This document shows positions 56,921 to 64,000 of a stretch of DNA of 64,000 nt, piece by piece. Positions within the stretch are counted from its first letter, which is position 1; the number at the start of each line of letters is the position of its first letter. The stretch is from NCBI RefSeq assembly GCF_022511585.1, contig NZ_JAKWBN010000007.1:1-64000 (forward strand), read 5' to 3'. The notes beneath the pieces were generated by a model. The model ran no database searches and was not told where the DNA came from. It saw only the letters and a program-made list of their open reading frames with translations. Both the position numbers and the translations under genes were made by a program. The stretch comes from Shimazuella soli (lineage in GTDB: Bacteria; Bacillota; Bacilli; Thermoactinomycetales; Thermoactinomycetaceae).

Positions 56921-57658
56921 ATGTGTGTTGCTGTTGTTACAGGAGCTAGTAGAGGAATTGGAAAAGAAGTATGCCGTCAATTAGGTGAAATGGGTTATCA
57001 AGTTTGTCTGACTGGTCGAAATGAAGATGTTGTTCACAAAGTTGTTGAGGAACTTAGTTCTAATGGTTCGATAATCTATGGTCACCAACTTGATGTAACA
57101 GACTCAAAAAGCATCTGTCGTCTCCGAGATTTTATAGTAAATCAGTTTGGTCGAATTGATGTATTGGTTAATAATGCAGGCGTGTTTTTAGACAATGAAA
57201 CAAATGGAAAATGTCCTAGTTTGTTAGAGATGAATGTACAATTATTAAGATTAACAATGGAAACAAATGTGTATGGAGTTTTAAATCTGATTCAGATCTT
57301 TTTTCCATACATGAAACAAGCTAACTATGGGCGCATTGTAAATGTTTCTAGTGGTATGGGTCGAATCACAAGTATGGAAATGAATGATCTGATCCGAAGA
57401 GATCTGCGATATGGTCCTTTCTATCGAATCTCTAAAGCATCATTAAATATCTTAACTCGCATTATTGCAGCAGAGGTCAATGGATTTAATATCTTGGTTA
57501 ATGCAGTTTGTCCAGGATGGGTTCAAACTGATATGGGAGGTTCAGATGCTGTCCGATCTGTAGAAGAGGGTGCTAAAGGTGTGGTATGGGCAGCAACTTT
57601 GCCTGACAATCATCTATCTGGAGCTTTTTTTCGAGACGGAAAGCAATTGAATTGGTAA
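56921..57658 (+). CDS. Short-chain dehydrogenase (cluster SDR 1)
   Basis: 245 aa classical SDR. N-terminal VTGASRGIGKEV, NNAGVF, catalytic Ser in NVSSGMG and YRISKASLN (YxxxK), PGWVQTDMGG. Resembles carbonyl-reductase-type SDRs that reduce a ketone or oxidise a secondary alcohol with NADP(H). Ribosome site gaaggga is ~14 bases from the ATG, further than usual. Direction and spacing place it in the cluster operon. Confidence 0.85.
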   Translation: MCVAVVTGASRGIGKEVCRQLGEMGYQVCLTGRNEDVVHKVVEELSSNGSIIYGHQLDVTDSKSICRLRDFIVNQFGRIDVLVNNAGVFLDNETNGKCPSLLEMNVQLLRLTMETNVYGVLNLIQIFFPYMKQANYGRIVNVSSGMGRITSMEMNDLIRRDLRYGPFYRISKASLNILTRIIAAEVNGFNILVNAVCPGWVQTDMGGSDAVRSVEEGAKGVVWAATLPDNHLSGAFFRDGKQLNW

Positions 57659-57706
57659 ATGAAAAGGAATTTTTGAAAGAACATTTTGCGGAAGGTTGTG
57701 TTTATT

Positions 57707-58801
57707 TTGAGTAATATTCGTGTTGCTGTTGTTGGCGTTGGTTCATGTGCTTCTAGTCTAGTTCAGCTAGTTACTATGGCAAAAGAAGAGGTAGTAGGAG
57801 ACACTCTAAAAGGTGTTATGTATGAACAGATTGGTAGCTATAATGCAAATAATATTGATTTTGTTTGTGCTTTTGATGTAGATCAAAGAAAAGTGGGATT
57901 CGATTTAGCAGATGCTATCTTTGCTGAACCAAACGTTGCTAAGAAACATACAGAAGTTCCAAAGCAAAATGTTTTAGTAGAAGCAGGGCCGTTACTAGAT
58001 GGAGTAGAGGAAAAACTCGCCGAAATTATCGAACTATCCTCTCAAATCAATGAAGTAGATACGAAATATGTTTCTGAGAGATTGAAAGAAGTGCAAGCTG
58101 ATGTTTTAATCTGCTATCTTCCTACTGGATCATATGAAGCTGTTAGAGCTTATGCAACTGCATCAGTGGAAGCAAAGGTTGCTTTCATTAATGCTACACC
58201 AGAACCAGTAGCAACAGATTCATATTTCCAAGCTAAATTCCATGAATATGGAGTTCCATTACTGGGAGACGATTTAAGAAGTCATCTTGGTGCAACAACT
58301 CTTCACACAGCCTTGATTGAACTCTTTCAATCACGTGGAATTACAGTAGATGATACCTATCAGCTTAATTTTGGAGGAAATAGTGACTTTTTGAATCTTT
58401 CCTCACCTAATCGATCAGCCAGTAAGCAAAAGTCAAAACGTAATGCTCTTCATGCTGCTGGAATAGATGCAAGTAATGTTTCTGCGGGTCCAAATGGATA
58501 TGTACAATACCTTGGTGATAGTAAAGTTTGCTATTTACGACTTGAAGGTAGTTCAGTTTTGGGATCGCCAATATCATTAGAATTACGTCTTCAAGTGGAG
58601 GATAGTCCTAATTCTGCTGGTGTAGTTATCAATGCAATAAGAATCGCTAAGGTTGCAAAAGATCATGGTTTATCAGGAGTAATTGATGATGTATGTCCTA
58701 TGCTATTTAAAAGTCCACGTTATGGTGCAACAGAATCAGAGGCTTTGAAACTTTTATCCAGCTTTGTTGAGCGCTATTCAAAAGTTAAGATTCCTAGATA
58801 A
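57707..58801 (+). CDS. Ino1-type inositol-phosphate synthase homologue
   Basis: 364 aa related to the actinobacterial/archaeal myo-inositol-1-phosphate synthase (Ino1), which cyclises glucose 6-phosphate with internal NAD. Landmarks: VAVVGVGSCASSLVQ, FVCAFDVDQRKVG, LNFGGNSDFLNL, SKQKSK, VEDSPNSAGVVINAIRIAK and LFKSP. The characterised motif GDDIKSQ reads GDDLRSH here, i.e. Lys to Arg at a position that corresponds to a catalytic Lys in studied enzymes, so activity or substrate may differ. TTG start at 57707 (ggaagg upstream); a TTG at 57686 is possible. Rare in Bacillales. Confidence 0.8.
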   Translation: MSNIRVAVVGVGSCASSLVQLVTMAKEEVVGDTLKGVMYEQIGSYNANNIDFVCAFDVDQRKVGFDLADAIFAEPNVAKKHTEVPKQNVLVEAGPLLDGVEEKLAEIIELSSQINEVDTKYVSERLKEVQADVLICYLPTGSYEAVRAYATASVEAKVAFINATPEPVATDSYFQAKFHEYGVPLLGDDLRSHLGATTLHTALIELFQSRGITVDDTYQLNFGGNSDFLNLSSPNRSASKQKSKRNALHAAGIDASNVSAGPNGYVQYLGDSKVCYLRLEGSSVLGSPISLELRLQVEDSPNSAGVVINAIRIAKVAKDHGLSGVIDDVCPMLFKSPRYGATESEALKLLSSFVERYSKVKIPR

Positions 58802-58831
58802 ATATTCTGAAAATAACCTAAGGAGGAAAAG

Positions 58832-59605
58832 ATGCGGGGTATTCAGGAGAAAGTCGTTATTATCACTGGTGGTGCACAGGGGATTGGTAAAGCAACTTGT
58901 AAAGAATTCCTTCACTATGGAGCAAGCGTTGTCATAGCAGATATCAACAGTGAAATGGGAAAGCAAACTGAAAAAGAACTAAAAGATAGCGGTCACCCAG
59001 TGCTTTTTGTTGAGACAGATACAGCTAATGAGGCTAGTGTGCTTAACATGGTACAAGAAACGATAAGTACATTTGGCCGGATTGATGTATTAGTGAATGG
59101 TGCAGCAGTTTTTATCATGCGTGGTATAGAAGCAACAGTTGAAGAATGGAGAAAAATTATGGATGTCAATATCATGGGATATGCATTATGTGTGAAACAT
59201 GTAGTTCCTGAAATGATGAAAGTGGGAAATGGAGCTATTGTTAACATTGCATCCACTTCGAGCTTTATTGCCCAGCCTAAATATCTGACATACAATGCTA
59301 CCAAAGCTGCAGTTGCCAATATGACTAGATGTATGGCTTTGGATTTAGCAGAACATAACATTCGTGTGAATGCAGTTTGTCCGGGAACCGTTTGGACAAA
59401 AAATGGTGAAGATTTCACAATGAAAACGATGGGATTAAATCGAGAACAAGCAGACATGCATCCTGAGATTGGTGGAGCTCATATGTTAAAGAGAACAGCT
59501 GATCCAGATGAAATTGCATCAGTTATCGTGTTTCTAGCTTCAGATGGGTCAAGTTTTATAACTGCAGAAAACGTAATGGTTGATGGGGGTTATACTGCTC
59601 AATAA
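58832..59605 (+). CDS. Short-chain dehydrogenase (cluster SDR 2)
   Basis: 257 aa, glucose 1-dehydrogenase/FabG-like SDR. TGGAQGIGKAT, acidic ADIN after the second strand suggesting NAD preference, VNGAAVF in place of NNAG, Ser in IASTSS, YNATKAAVA (YxxxK), and a closing DGGYTAQ. It could oxidise inositol or a related cyclitol to the ketone. aggagg before the ATG; 30 bases after the Ino1-type gene. Confidence 0.87.
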   Translation: MRGIQEKVVIITGGAQGIGKATCKEFLHYGASVVIADINSEMGKQTEKELKDSGHPVLFVETDTANEASVLNMVQETISTFGRIDVLVNGAAVFIMRGIEATVEEWRKIMDVNIMGYALCVKHVVPEMMKVGNGAIVNIASTSSFIAQPKYLTYNATKAAVANMTRCMALDLAEHNIRVNAVCPGTVWTKNGEDFTMKTMGLNREQADMHPEIGGAHMLKRTADPDEIASVIVFLASDGSSFITAENVMVDGGYTAQ

Positions 59606-59620
59606 ACTGGAGGGAAAAGC

Positions 59621-60427
59621 ATGAAATTTGATTTGCATACTCATCATGAACGGTGTGGACATGCTGTTGGGAACCTAGAAGACTATATAAAATCTGCTAT
59701 TACCTATGGTCTCCAAGTAATAGGTATCTCGGACCATTCACCTTTTTTTGGAAGTGAAGAGGATCATGTTAAGCCTTGGGTTGCTATGGCAAAGAGTGAA
59801 TTTCCTAATTATGTATCTGAAGTGCTCCGCTTAAAGGAAATTCACAAAGATAAAATAGAGATTTTGCTTGGAATTGAATCGGATTTTATTTCTGAATTTA
59901 GTGATCTTTATAGAAATACGTTTGCTAAGTATCCCTTTGATTATATTATCGGTTCTATTCATCGGACTGGTGGTATCAATATCTTTATAAAAGAACGATG
60001 GGAAGGGTTAAGTGAAGTTGATTATTTAAAAGAGAAGGAGATCTATTACGAATTAATCCAGCAATCGGTAAAAAGTAACATGTTCGATATACTTGGACAT
60101 ATTGATGCAATTAAAGCACGATTTCCTTATTTTTCACAGATCAAAACAGATACGGTGGATCAAACATTAAAGTTAATAACATCGCATGATGTAGCCATTG
60201 AGGTTAATACTTCTGGTAAGACAAAAGATTGTGGTGGTTGGTATCCTTCGAATGATATTTTGGAGAAAGCTTGTTTTTATGGAGTAAAAGTAACTTTTGG
60301 TTCAGATGCACATGAACCAGAACGAGTTGCGGACGATTGGGATAAAGTCAGAAGTTTTCTTAAAGAGATAGGTTATAGAGAATGGGCTATTTTTCGACAA
60401 AGGAAGCGAGAAATGATTTCTCTATAG
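59621..60427 (+). CDS. PHP-domain phosphatase, histidinol-phosphatase type
   Basis: 268 aa. PHP metal-binding motifs in order: FDLHTHHERCGHA, GISDHSPFF, LGIESDFI, YIIGSIHR, LGHIDAIKARFPYF, AIEVNTSG and FGSDAHEP. Same branch as the HisK/HisJ histidinol-phosphatases. No histidine genes are near, and in this cluster it more likely removes phosphate from the cyclised sugar phosphate or another intermediate. ggaggg before the ATG. Last gene of the same-strand run. Confidence 0.85.
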   Translation: MKFDLHTHHERCGHAVGNLEDYIKSAITYGLQVIGISDHSPFFGSEEDHVKPWVAMAKSEFPNYVSEVLRLKEIHKDKIEILLGIESDFISEFSDLYRNTFAKYPFDYIIGSIHRTGGINIFIKERWEGLSEVDYLKEKEIYYELIQQSVKSNMFDILGHIDAIKARFPYFSQIKTDTVDQTLKLITSHDVAIEVNTSGKTKDCGGWYPSNDILEKACFYGVKVTFGSDAHEPERVADDWDKVRSFLKEIGYREWAIFRQRKREMISL

Positions 60428-60493
60428 TGCTCATCTATGGCTTTTGCTTATTGCAAGAGCTACTTTTATTTCCAAACTAAATTCAGTGTAATA

Positions 60494-60521
60494 TTGACAA
60501 TAGTAACGAATTTAATAGAAT
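60494..60521 (+). promoter_or_regulatory. Promoter before the Nudix gene
   Basis: ttgaca, 16-base spacer, tagaat, 40 bases upstream of the Nudix start; a new transcription unit after the cluster. Confidence 0.65.
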
Positions 60522-60562
60522 AGTATCATGTTGAAAATTTTGGTAGATGGAAGGCGATATAA

Positions 60563-60970
60563 ATGGTAAATGTGGAATTAGAACGTGTAGATGTAGTGTA
60601 TGTGCTTATTGTAGATGATAGAAACAAAAAAATTTTAATGGTTCAAAACGAAGAATCTTGGAGTTTACCCGGTGGAAAGCGGGAAGTCGGTGAAACTTTG
60701 AGTGACGCAGCTATACGTGAAGCAAAAGAGGAAACAGGTCTAGATGTAGAGGTGGAAGGAATCGTAAATATTAATGAGCGATTTGCTAAAGAACATGATT
60801 TATTCTTTACCTTTCGAGGAAGAATTATTGGGGGGGAAATTGAGCAAGGAAATGATATAGAGATTCAAAAGGTTGAATGGAAAGATATTGAACAAGCTCA
60901 AGAACTAATGCCTTGGTATGGTAATTTAAAGGCATTGATTTCAAATTCTGCTCGCTACTTGGCGGAGTAA
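60563..60970 (+). CDS. Nudix hydrolase
   Basis: 135 aa. Complete Nudix box: [24 protein letters not shown] fits GX5EX7REUXEEXGU (quoted here only by landmark: GGKREVGE and REAKEETGL, residues ~37-60). Hydrolyses nucleoside diphosphates linked to another group; likely house-cleaning or 8-oxo-dGTP type. Own promoter and ggaagg site. May or may not belong to the cluster. Confidence 0.88.
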   Translation: MVNVELERVDVVYVLIVDDRNKKILMVQNEESWSLPGGKREVGETLSDAAIREAKEETGLDVEVEGIVNINERFAKEHDLFFTFRGRIIGGEIEQGNDIEIQKVEWKDIEQAQELMPWYGNLKALISNSARYLAE

Positions 60971-60987
60971 ATTTTTTTAGTAGTCAC

Positions 60988-61536
60988 TCAGTTTTGTTTG
61001 GATTCATTATTCAGAGTATTTATTAGACTGTTAAACTCATTTACCGTTTCAATTCGGATACAACAAACTCTTTCATTAAGTTTTTTAAAAAGTTCTGTAT
61101 TAGACTTTCTATTTTTTCTGTAAGTTCTAATGATAAAGGGAATAAAGTCGCTAAAGATGTGGATTATATTTTCACGATTACCGTTCCACAACTGTTTTCT
61201 ATTTATTAAGTTTTTGAATGTCCTCACTATGATCCGATAAAGGATTAATTGTATTTTGAAATCTAGCCAAATGATAGTGTCAACTTGGTTTGTAATAATA
61301 TCTTTCGCTTGCATGTATAAACCATCAATGACCCATTGTTCTAGAGTGCAAATCCGGGAAATCTTGTCTAAAAATTCACCTTCGTCTAATTTTGTCCATT
61401 CAGGACCCCAAAAGTATTCATCTAATTCATAATGAGTTAAGTTCAAACTTTGACAAATGATCTTTGCAAGAGTTGTTTTTCCTGTTCCAGATGTTCCAAT
61501 AATCCAAATGCGTTTTCCGATGTGAGATTTAATAAT
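60988..61536 (-). CDS. P-loop kinase-like protein with an apparent ATT start
   Basis: 182 aa. Walker A WIIGTSGTGKTTLAK at residues ~11-25, LDEYFWGPEW next, and a DxxF-type region (IWLDFKIQ), as in adenylate-kinase-like 'topology modulation' proteins. The frame has no ATG, GTG or TTG before the P-loop; a good site aaaaggag stands seven bases before ATT ATT AAA at 61536, so initiation at ATT (known for infC) or loss of a former ATG is implied. Starting at the TTG at 61446 would lose the P-loop. Substrate unknown. Confidence 0.65.
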   Translation of the reverse strand: MIKSHIGKRIWIIGTSGTGKTTLAKIICQSLNLTHYELDEYFWGPEWTKLDEGEFLDKISRICTLEQWVIDGLYMQAKDIITNQVDTIIWLDFKIQLILYRIIVRTFKNLINRKQLWNGNRENIIHIFSDFIPFIIRTYRKNRKSNTELFKKLNERVCCIRIETVNEFNSLINTLNNESKQN

Positions 61537-61761
61537 AGTAGTTCTCCTTTTAAAAGTTAGAATAGAAATAATATTACATATAATAGCGGAAATTCATATT
61601 AGAAGCAAATATTTCGATATTACCAATGAAACAGCTAATAAGTTCGTCCGATATTATTGTAAATTGTCTTCCCCTTACTTCTGACACAAAAAACTTGGTA
61701 AGTAAGCGCCAAACTTTGCACAACTTACCCAACTCAATCGACCCATGAGAAAATGTGCTCA
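61537..61761. other. Gene-free stretch left of repeat R1 copy 2
   Basis: About 225 bases. A minus-strand frame crosses it and the repeat but has no ribosome site; I see no supported gene. Confidence 0.35.
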
Positions 61762-61925
61762 TCGCATATTTTCTATCTTTTTTTGGTGAAATCAAATATG
61801 CCAAAATCAAAGCCGAGAGAGGTTTATGTAAGGATTTCTTTAAATGGAAAGACAAATTGAGATACTTGGCATTTTATTGAGATGGTGAAAGTGTTAAAGG
61901 TGAAGTGATAATTTAAAGACCACAG
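61762..61925 (+). repeat. Repeat R1, copy 2 (decayed)
   Basis: Direct copy of 50689-50849 with scattered changes, a 3-base insertion after ctatc, loss of 3 bases near ttaaaggtgaag, and a nonsense change in the small frame that starts at 61797. After its end, 61926-62008 continues in frame as IITAGHHALESILLPLGDGILISRAV and a stop, probably the tail of another lost gene. Confidence 0.8.
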
Positions 61926-62028
61926 TAATAATCACTGCTGGACATCATGCGCTAGAATCTATATTGTTACCATTAGGTGATGGAATCTTAATTTCACGAG
62001 CAGTTTAAAAGAGAATTGGAGATCAATA

Positions 62029-62529
62029 ATGAAAAAACTAATTTTGGAACTAGATAAAACTGATAATTCAATAAATTATAAATCAAATTACAAAGATGTT
62101 TCTTTTTTTCGCTTATTGGATGTACCTGATAATCAAGAAAACCAGTTTAAACTTTATGAGTTGGTAAAGGAAGGCGTTTTGGGAGACCCAGGACAAAATG
62201 GTGAATTCGAATCGTTTGATCAATTTATAGACAAAATATATTACCGTTGCTACTGGGATCGAAGAGATAGTCAATTCATTGTAGCAGTAGATAATAACTG
62301 GATCGGTTTGAGTAGTATCACTCTGGATCGAGATAAAAAGGTTGCAGACTGTGGTCTTAATGTCGTAAAAGAAGAGTTTAGAGGAAATGGAATAGCTTCT
62401 ATGCTAAAAGAAAAAACGATAGATTATGCAAAAAAACAAGGCATCCAAAAAATGATTACCAATGTTCATGAGGAAAATTATTCAATGCTGGCAGTTAATC
62501 AAAGGTTCGGATTCCATGAAAGTAAATAG
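62029..62529 (+). CDS. GNAT-family N-acetyltransferase
   Basis: 166 aa. The fold's beta strands are visible: FIVAVDNNWIGLSSITLD, then DCGLNVVKEEFRGNGIASMLKEKTIDYAKKQGI with the acetyl-CoA loop RGNGIA, and NYSMLAVNQRFGFHESK at the end. The first ~60 residues are typical of antibiotic/small-amine acetyltransferases. ggag ten bases before the ATG. Substrate unknown. Confidence 0.83.
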   Translation: MKKLILELDKTDNSINYKSNYKDVSFFRLLDVPDNQENQFKLYELVKEGVLGDPGQNGEFESFDQFIDKIYYRCYWDRRDSQFIVAVDNNWIGLSSITLDRDKKVADCGLNVVKEEFRGNGIASMLKEKTIDYAKKQGIQKMITNVHEENYSMLAVNQRFGFHESK

Positions 62530-62597
62530 AGGCTCATTGTTTAATTCTGGTAAAATCAGAAGTGTAAGAAAAGTGCATTAGAAATGGAGAATACACA

Positions 62598-62676
62598 ATG
62601 AAATATATTACCTCGTTAGAAAACATAACCTCACAGCGTTTAGATGGAGGTTTTTTTGTTGGATGGTCCAAGCAAG
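62598..62676 (+). pseudogene. Truncated GNAT N terminus
   Basis: With a good site (atggag) and ATG the frame begins MKYITSLENITSQRLDGG and FFVGW, which resembles the start of another GNAT subfamily (SLEGITPDxLxGFFVGWPNP). After ~26 residues the similarity ends. The frame stays open to 62846, overlapping the protease start, but the rest is not GNAT-like. Remnant of a deleted gene. Confidence 0.5.
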
Positions 62677-62754
62677 CTCTCTTATTACGATTCTTGGGTT
62701 GGAACTTTGGCTTAGGCATCACGGTTATTAGAGTATTTTGCGGGAGTGAAGATA

Positions 62755-64000
62755 GTGTTAGTGGAACCGGTTTGGAAACGTATTGGTCTTTTAAAACCAC
62801 CAGACGAGGATTCAGGTCGTGGAATTGGTATTATCATTTTCGATGAAATCGTTTCACATTCCTCCATACAGCATTTGGATGGAAGATTAGTACAAGTAAA
62901 TGTGGATAATGATTTGAATGTTCATTGTTTGGATGTTTTGCAGGAACCACCTGTTAAGAAAGTAAAAAGACATTTAGAACATGGGTTAATGATACTTAAT
63001 CTTTTAGCCCACCAGCCTTTTGAATATGATAATCAGCTGTATACTGGATTAGCACCTTCTGCTTATTTTATCTATTTTTATGAGGAAGAACCGAAAAAAA
63101 GGAAAATAGGGCTACAATGGATATTACAACAAGATTGGAATGTAAAGATCTGTCTTAACTTACTAGTCCCACAGGAGAGAGGCTGGATGTCTCCAACTGA
63201 ACAAGATCCAAATGTTCAAGCTATGCAGCCTATTCTTGATGCTGGAGTTTTGGTTATTGCAGCTGGAGGAAATTCAAGGGTTCATAATAATTTACATCCT
63301 AAAAAGTACTTTGTTATCGGTGGTTACAATGATAAGGGATTAAGCGATTCAAAAAACTATGCCATTCATCCTTCTGTATCCACAGGATTAAATGGAGATG
63401 GTCATTGGAGACCTGATTTGCTTGCTCCTTATACTTATTTGCCTTTGCCTAGTTTGACTGGACAAGGGTTAGATTTTTTTGCTGGGACTTGTGGTACTTC
63501 TACCGTTGTAACCGGATTAGTTGCATATCTATGCTCGATCATGCCCAAGGTAACCTCAAATGAAATTCGGAATTTGTTAACTGAAACAGGAGCAATTTTA
63601 GAGGGTTTCCCTGCTCCAATTATTAACGGAGACAGAGCTGTTCATCGATTGGCAAAAAGAGATTTAAGTAATGAACCTATTTCATTTGATCCATTAATAA
63701 AAGTCACAAATGAAGATCAATCTATTTTAAGCATCAATCCATTAGAAAGAGCTTTAGCTTTGACCTCGTTAATTAAAAAAGGAAAAAAAATACGAGAGGA
63801 AATTTGGGAGTTTACAAGAGACGAATCTCCAATGGTAAAAAAAGTAGCGATTCATGGGCTGGGTTCTCCCATTAACGATAGAGAAAGAGAAAAGTATTGG
63901 AAACAACTTCATGAAGAATCGAGTGATTTTGGGGTTAAGGAAGATTGGGCTTATACATTGCTGGAAACTTCTACAAAAGAAGAACTTCACAAGTGGATGG
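62755..64000 (+). CDS. Subtilisin-like serine protease (runs off the window)
   Basis: At least 415 residues, open at the right edge. GIGIIIFDEIVSHSSIQHLDG fits the Asp region of peptidase family S8, PILDAGVLVIAAGGNS the oxyanion Asn region, and FFAGTCGTSTVVTGLVAYL the catalytic Ser region (GTS). The His motif is hard to identify. Following the protease domain, from ~63740, the repeats ALTSLIKKGKKIREEIWEFTRDESPMVKKVAIHGLG look like HEAT-type helices. No signal peptide, so probably intracellular. GTG at 62755 with gggag eight bases ahead; an in-frame TAG lies 15 codons upstream. Confidence 0.7.
   Translation, partial: MLVEPVWKRIGLLKPPDEDSGRGIGIIIFDEIVSHSSIQHLDGRLVQVNVDNDLNVHCLDVLQEPPVKKVKRHLEHGLMILNLLAHQPFEYDNQLYTGLAPSAYFIYFYEEEPKKRKIGLQWILQQDWNVKICLNLLVPQERGWMSPTEQDPNVQAMQPILDAGVLVIAAGGNSRVHNNLHPKKYFVIGGYNDKGLSDSKNYAIHPSVSTGLNGDGHWRPDLLAPYTYLPLPSLTGQGLDFFAGTCGTSTVVTGLVAYLCSIMPKVTSNEIRNLLTETGAILEGFPAPIINGDRAVHRLAKRDLSNEPISFDPLIKVTNEDQSILSINPLERALALTSLIKKGKKIREEIWEFTRDESPMVKKVAIHGLGSPINDREREKYWKQLHEESSDFGVKEDWAYTLLETSTKEELHKWM

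Noticed and set aside
58993-59457. 154-codon minus-strand open frame opposite cluster SDR 2
   Set aside because: Shadow of the SDR gene, whose motifs are complete on the plus strand.
59621-60427. Histidine biosynthesis gene hisK/hisJ
   Set aside because: PHP motifs fit, but no other his gene is near and the operon context points to another phosphate substrate.
61574-61855. 93-codon minus-strand frame across repeat R1 copy 2
   Set aside because: No ribosome site; overlaps a repeat whose plus-strand reading is conserved.

Overview
The window looks like chromosome of a low-GC Gram-positive bacterium of the order Bacillales. The gene order supports this: rapZ-yvcK-whiA-crh, a CtsR-controlled clpP, gapA-pgk-tpiA-gpmI-eno-secG-est-rnr, AGGAGG-type ribosome sites and many UUG/GUG starts. 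A family such as Thermoactinomycetaceae is my guess, not something the sequence proves.

Layout. 1-320: the 3' end of an rRNA operon (23S tail, 5S, terminator). 729-3865: the rapZ-yvcK-whiA-crh operon. 3.9-9.6 kb: a membrane protein, a lipoprotein, a decayed repeat block holding three copies of one terminator, a cshA-type helicase, clpP and a lipid/diacylglycerol kinase gene. 9.7-12.6 kb: a small accessory patch with an alien GC-rich gene, a broken TPR gene and a frameshifted zinc ribbon. 12.80-21.19 kb: an integrated element in tRNA-Arg(CCG), bounded by 46-bp direct repeats. It carries two disabled tyrosine recombinases, a replication-type winged-helix gene and cargo (two paralogous membrane/coiled-coil proteins plus an HNH nuclease). 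21.3-31.0 kb: a structured leader RNA candidate, the glycolytic operon, secG, esterase and RNase R. 31.1-33.0 kb: a sorted wall protein, tRNA-Ala(GGC) and a DJ-1 remnant. 33.3-37.3 kb: a fructoselysine (Amadori product) operon with its GntR regulator and a cre site. 37.8-49.99 kb: deacetylase, LppY-like protein, two GMC oxidoreductases, GTP cyclohydrolase II, an enolase-superfamily enzyme, a sugar/alcohol oxidation operon and bacterial NO synthase. 50.1-50.9 kb: TnpB remnant and a small repeated ORF.

The most unusual part is 50.97-60.43 kb. A large XRE-TPR (RRNPP-like) regulator is followed 14 bases later by an 18-codon peptide gene with a strong ribosome site. Divergent from it, across a perfect 16-bp inverted repeat, runs a nine-gene same-strand cluster: two small paralogous unknowns, an archaeal-type S-adenosylmethionine synthetase, a nucleoside-diphosphate-kinase-like protein, an aminoglycoside-phosphotransferase-fold kinase, an SDR, an Ino1-type inositol phosphate synthase, a second SDR and a PHP phosphatase. 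No methyltransferase is present. I infer a peptide-switched pathway making a cyclitol- or nucleotide-derived product. Two direct copies of a ~160-bp sequence bracket the region (50.7 and 61.8 kb), suggesting it moves as an island. The window ends inside a subtilisin-like protease gene.
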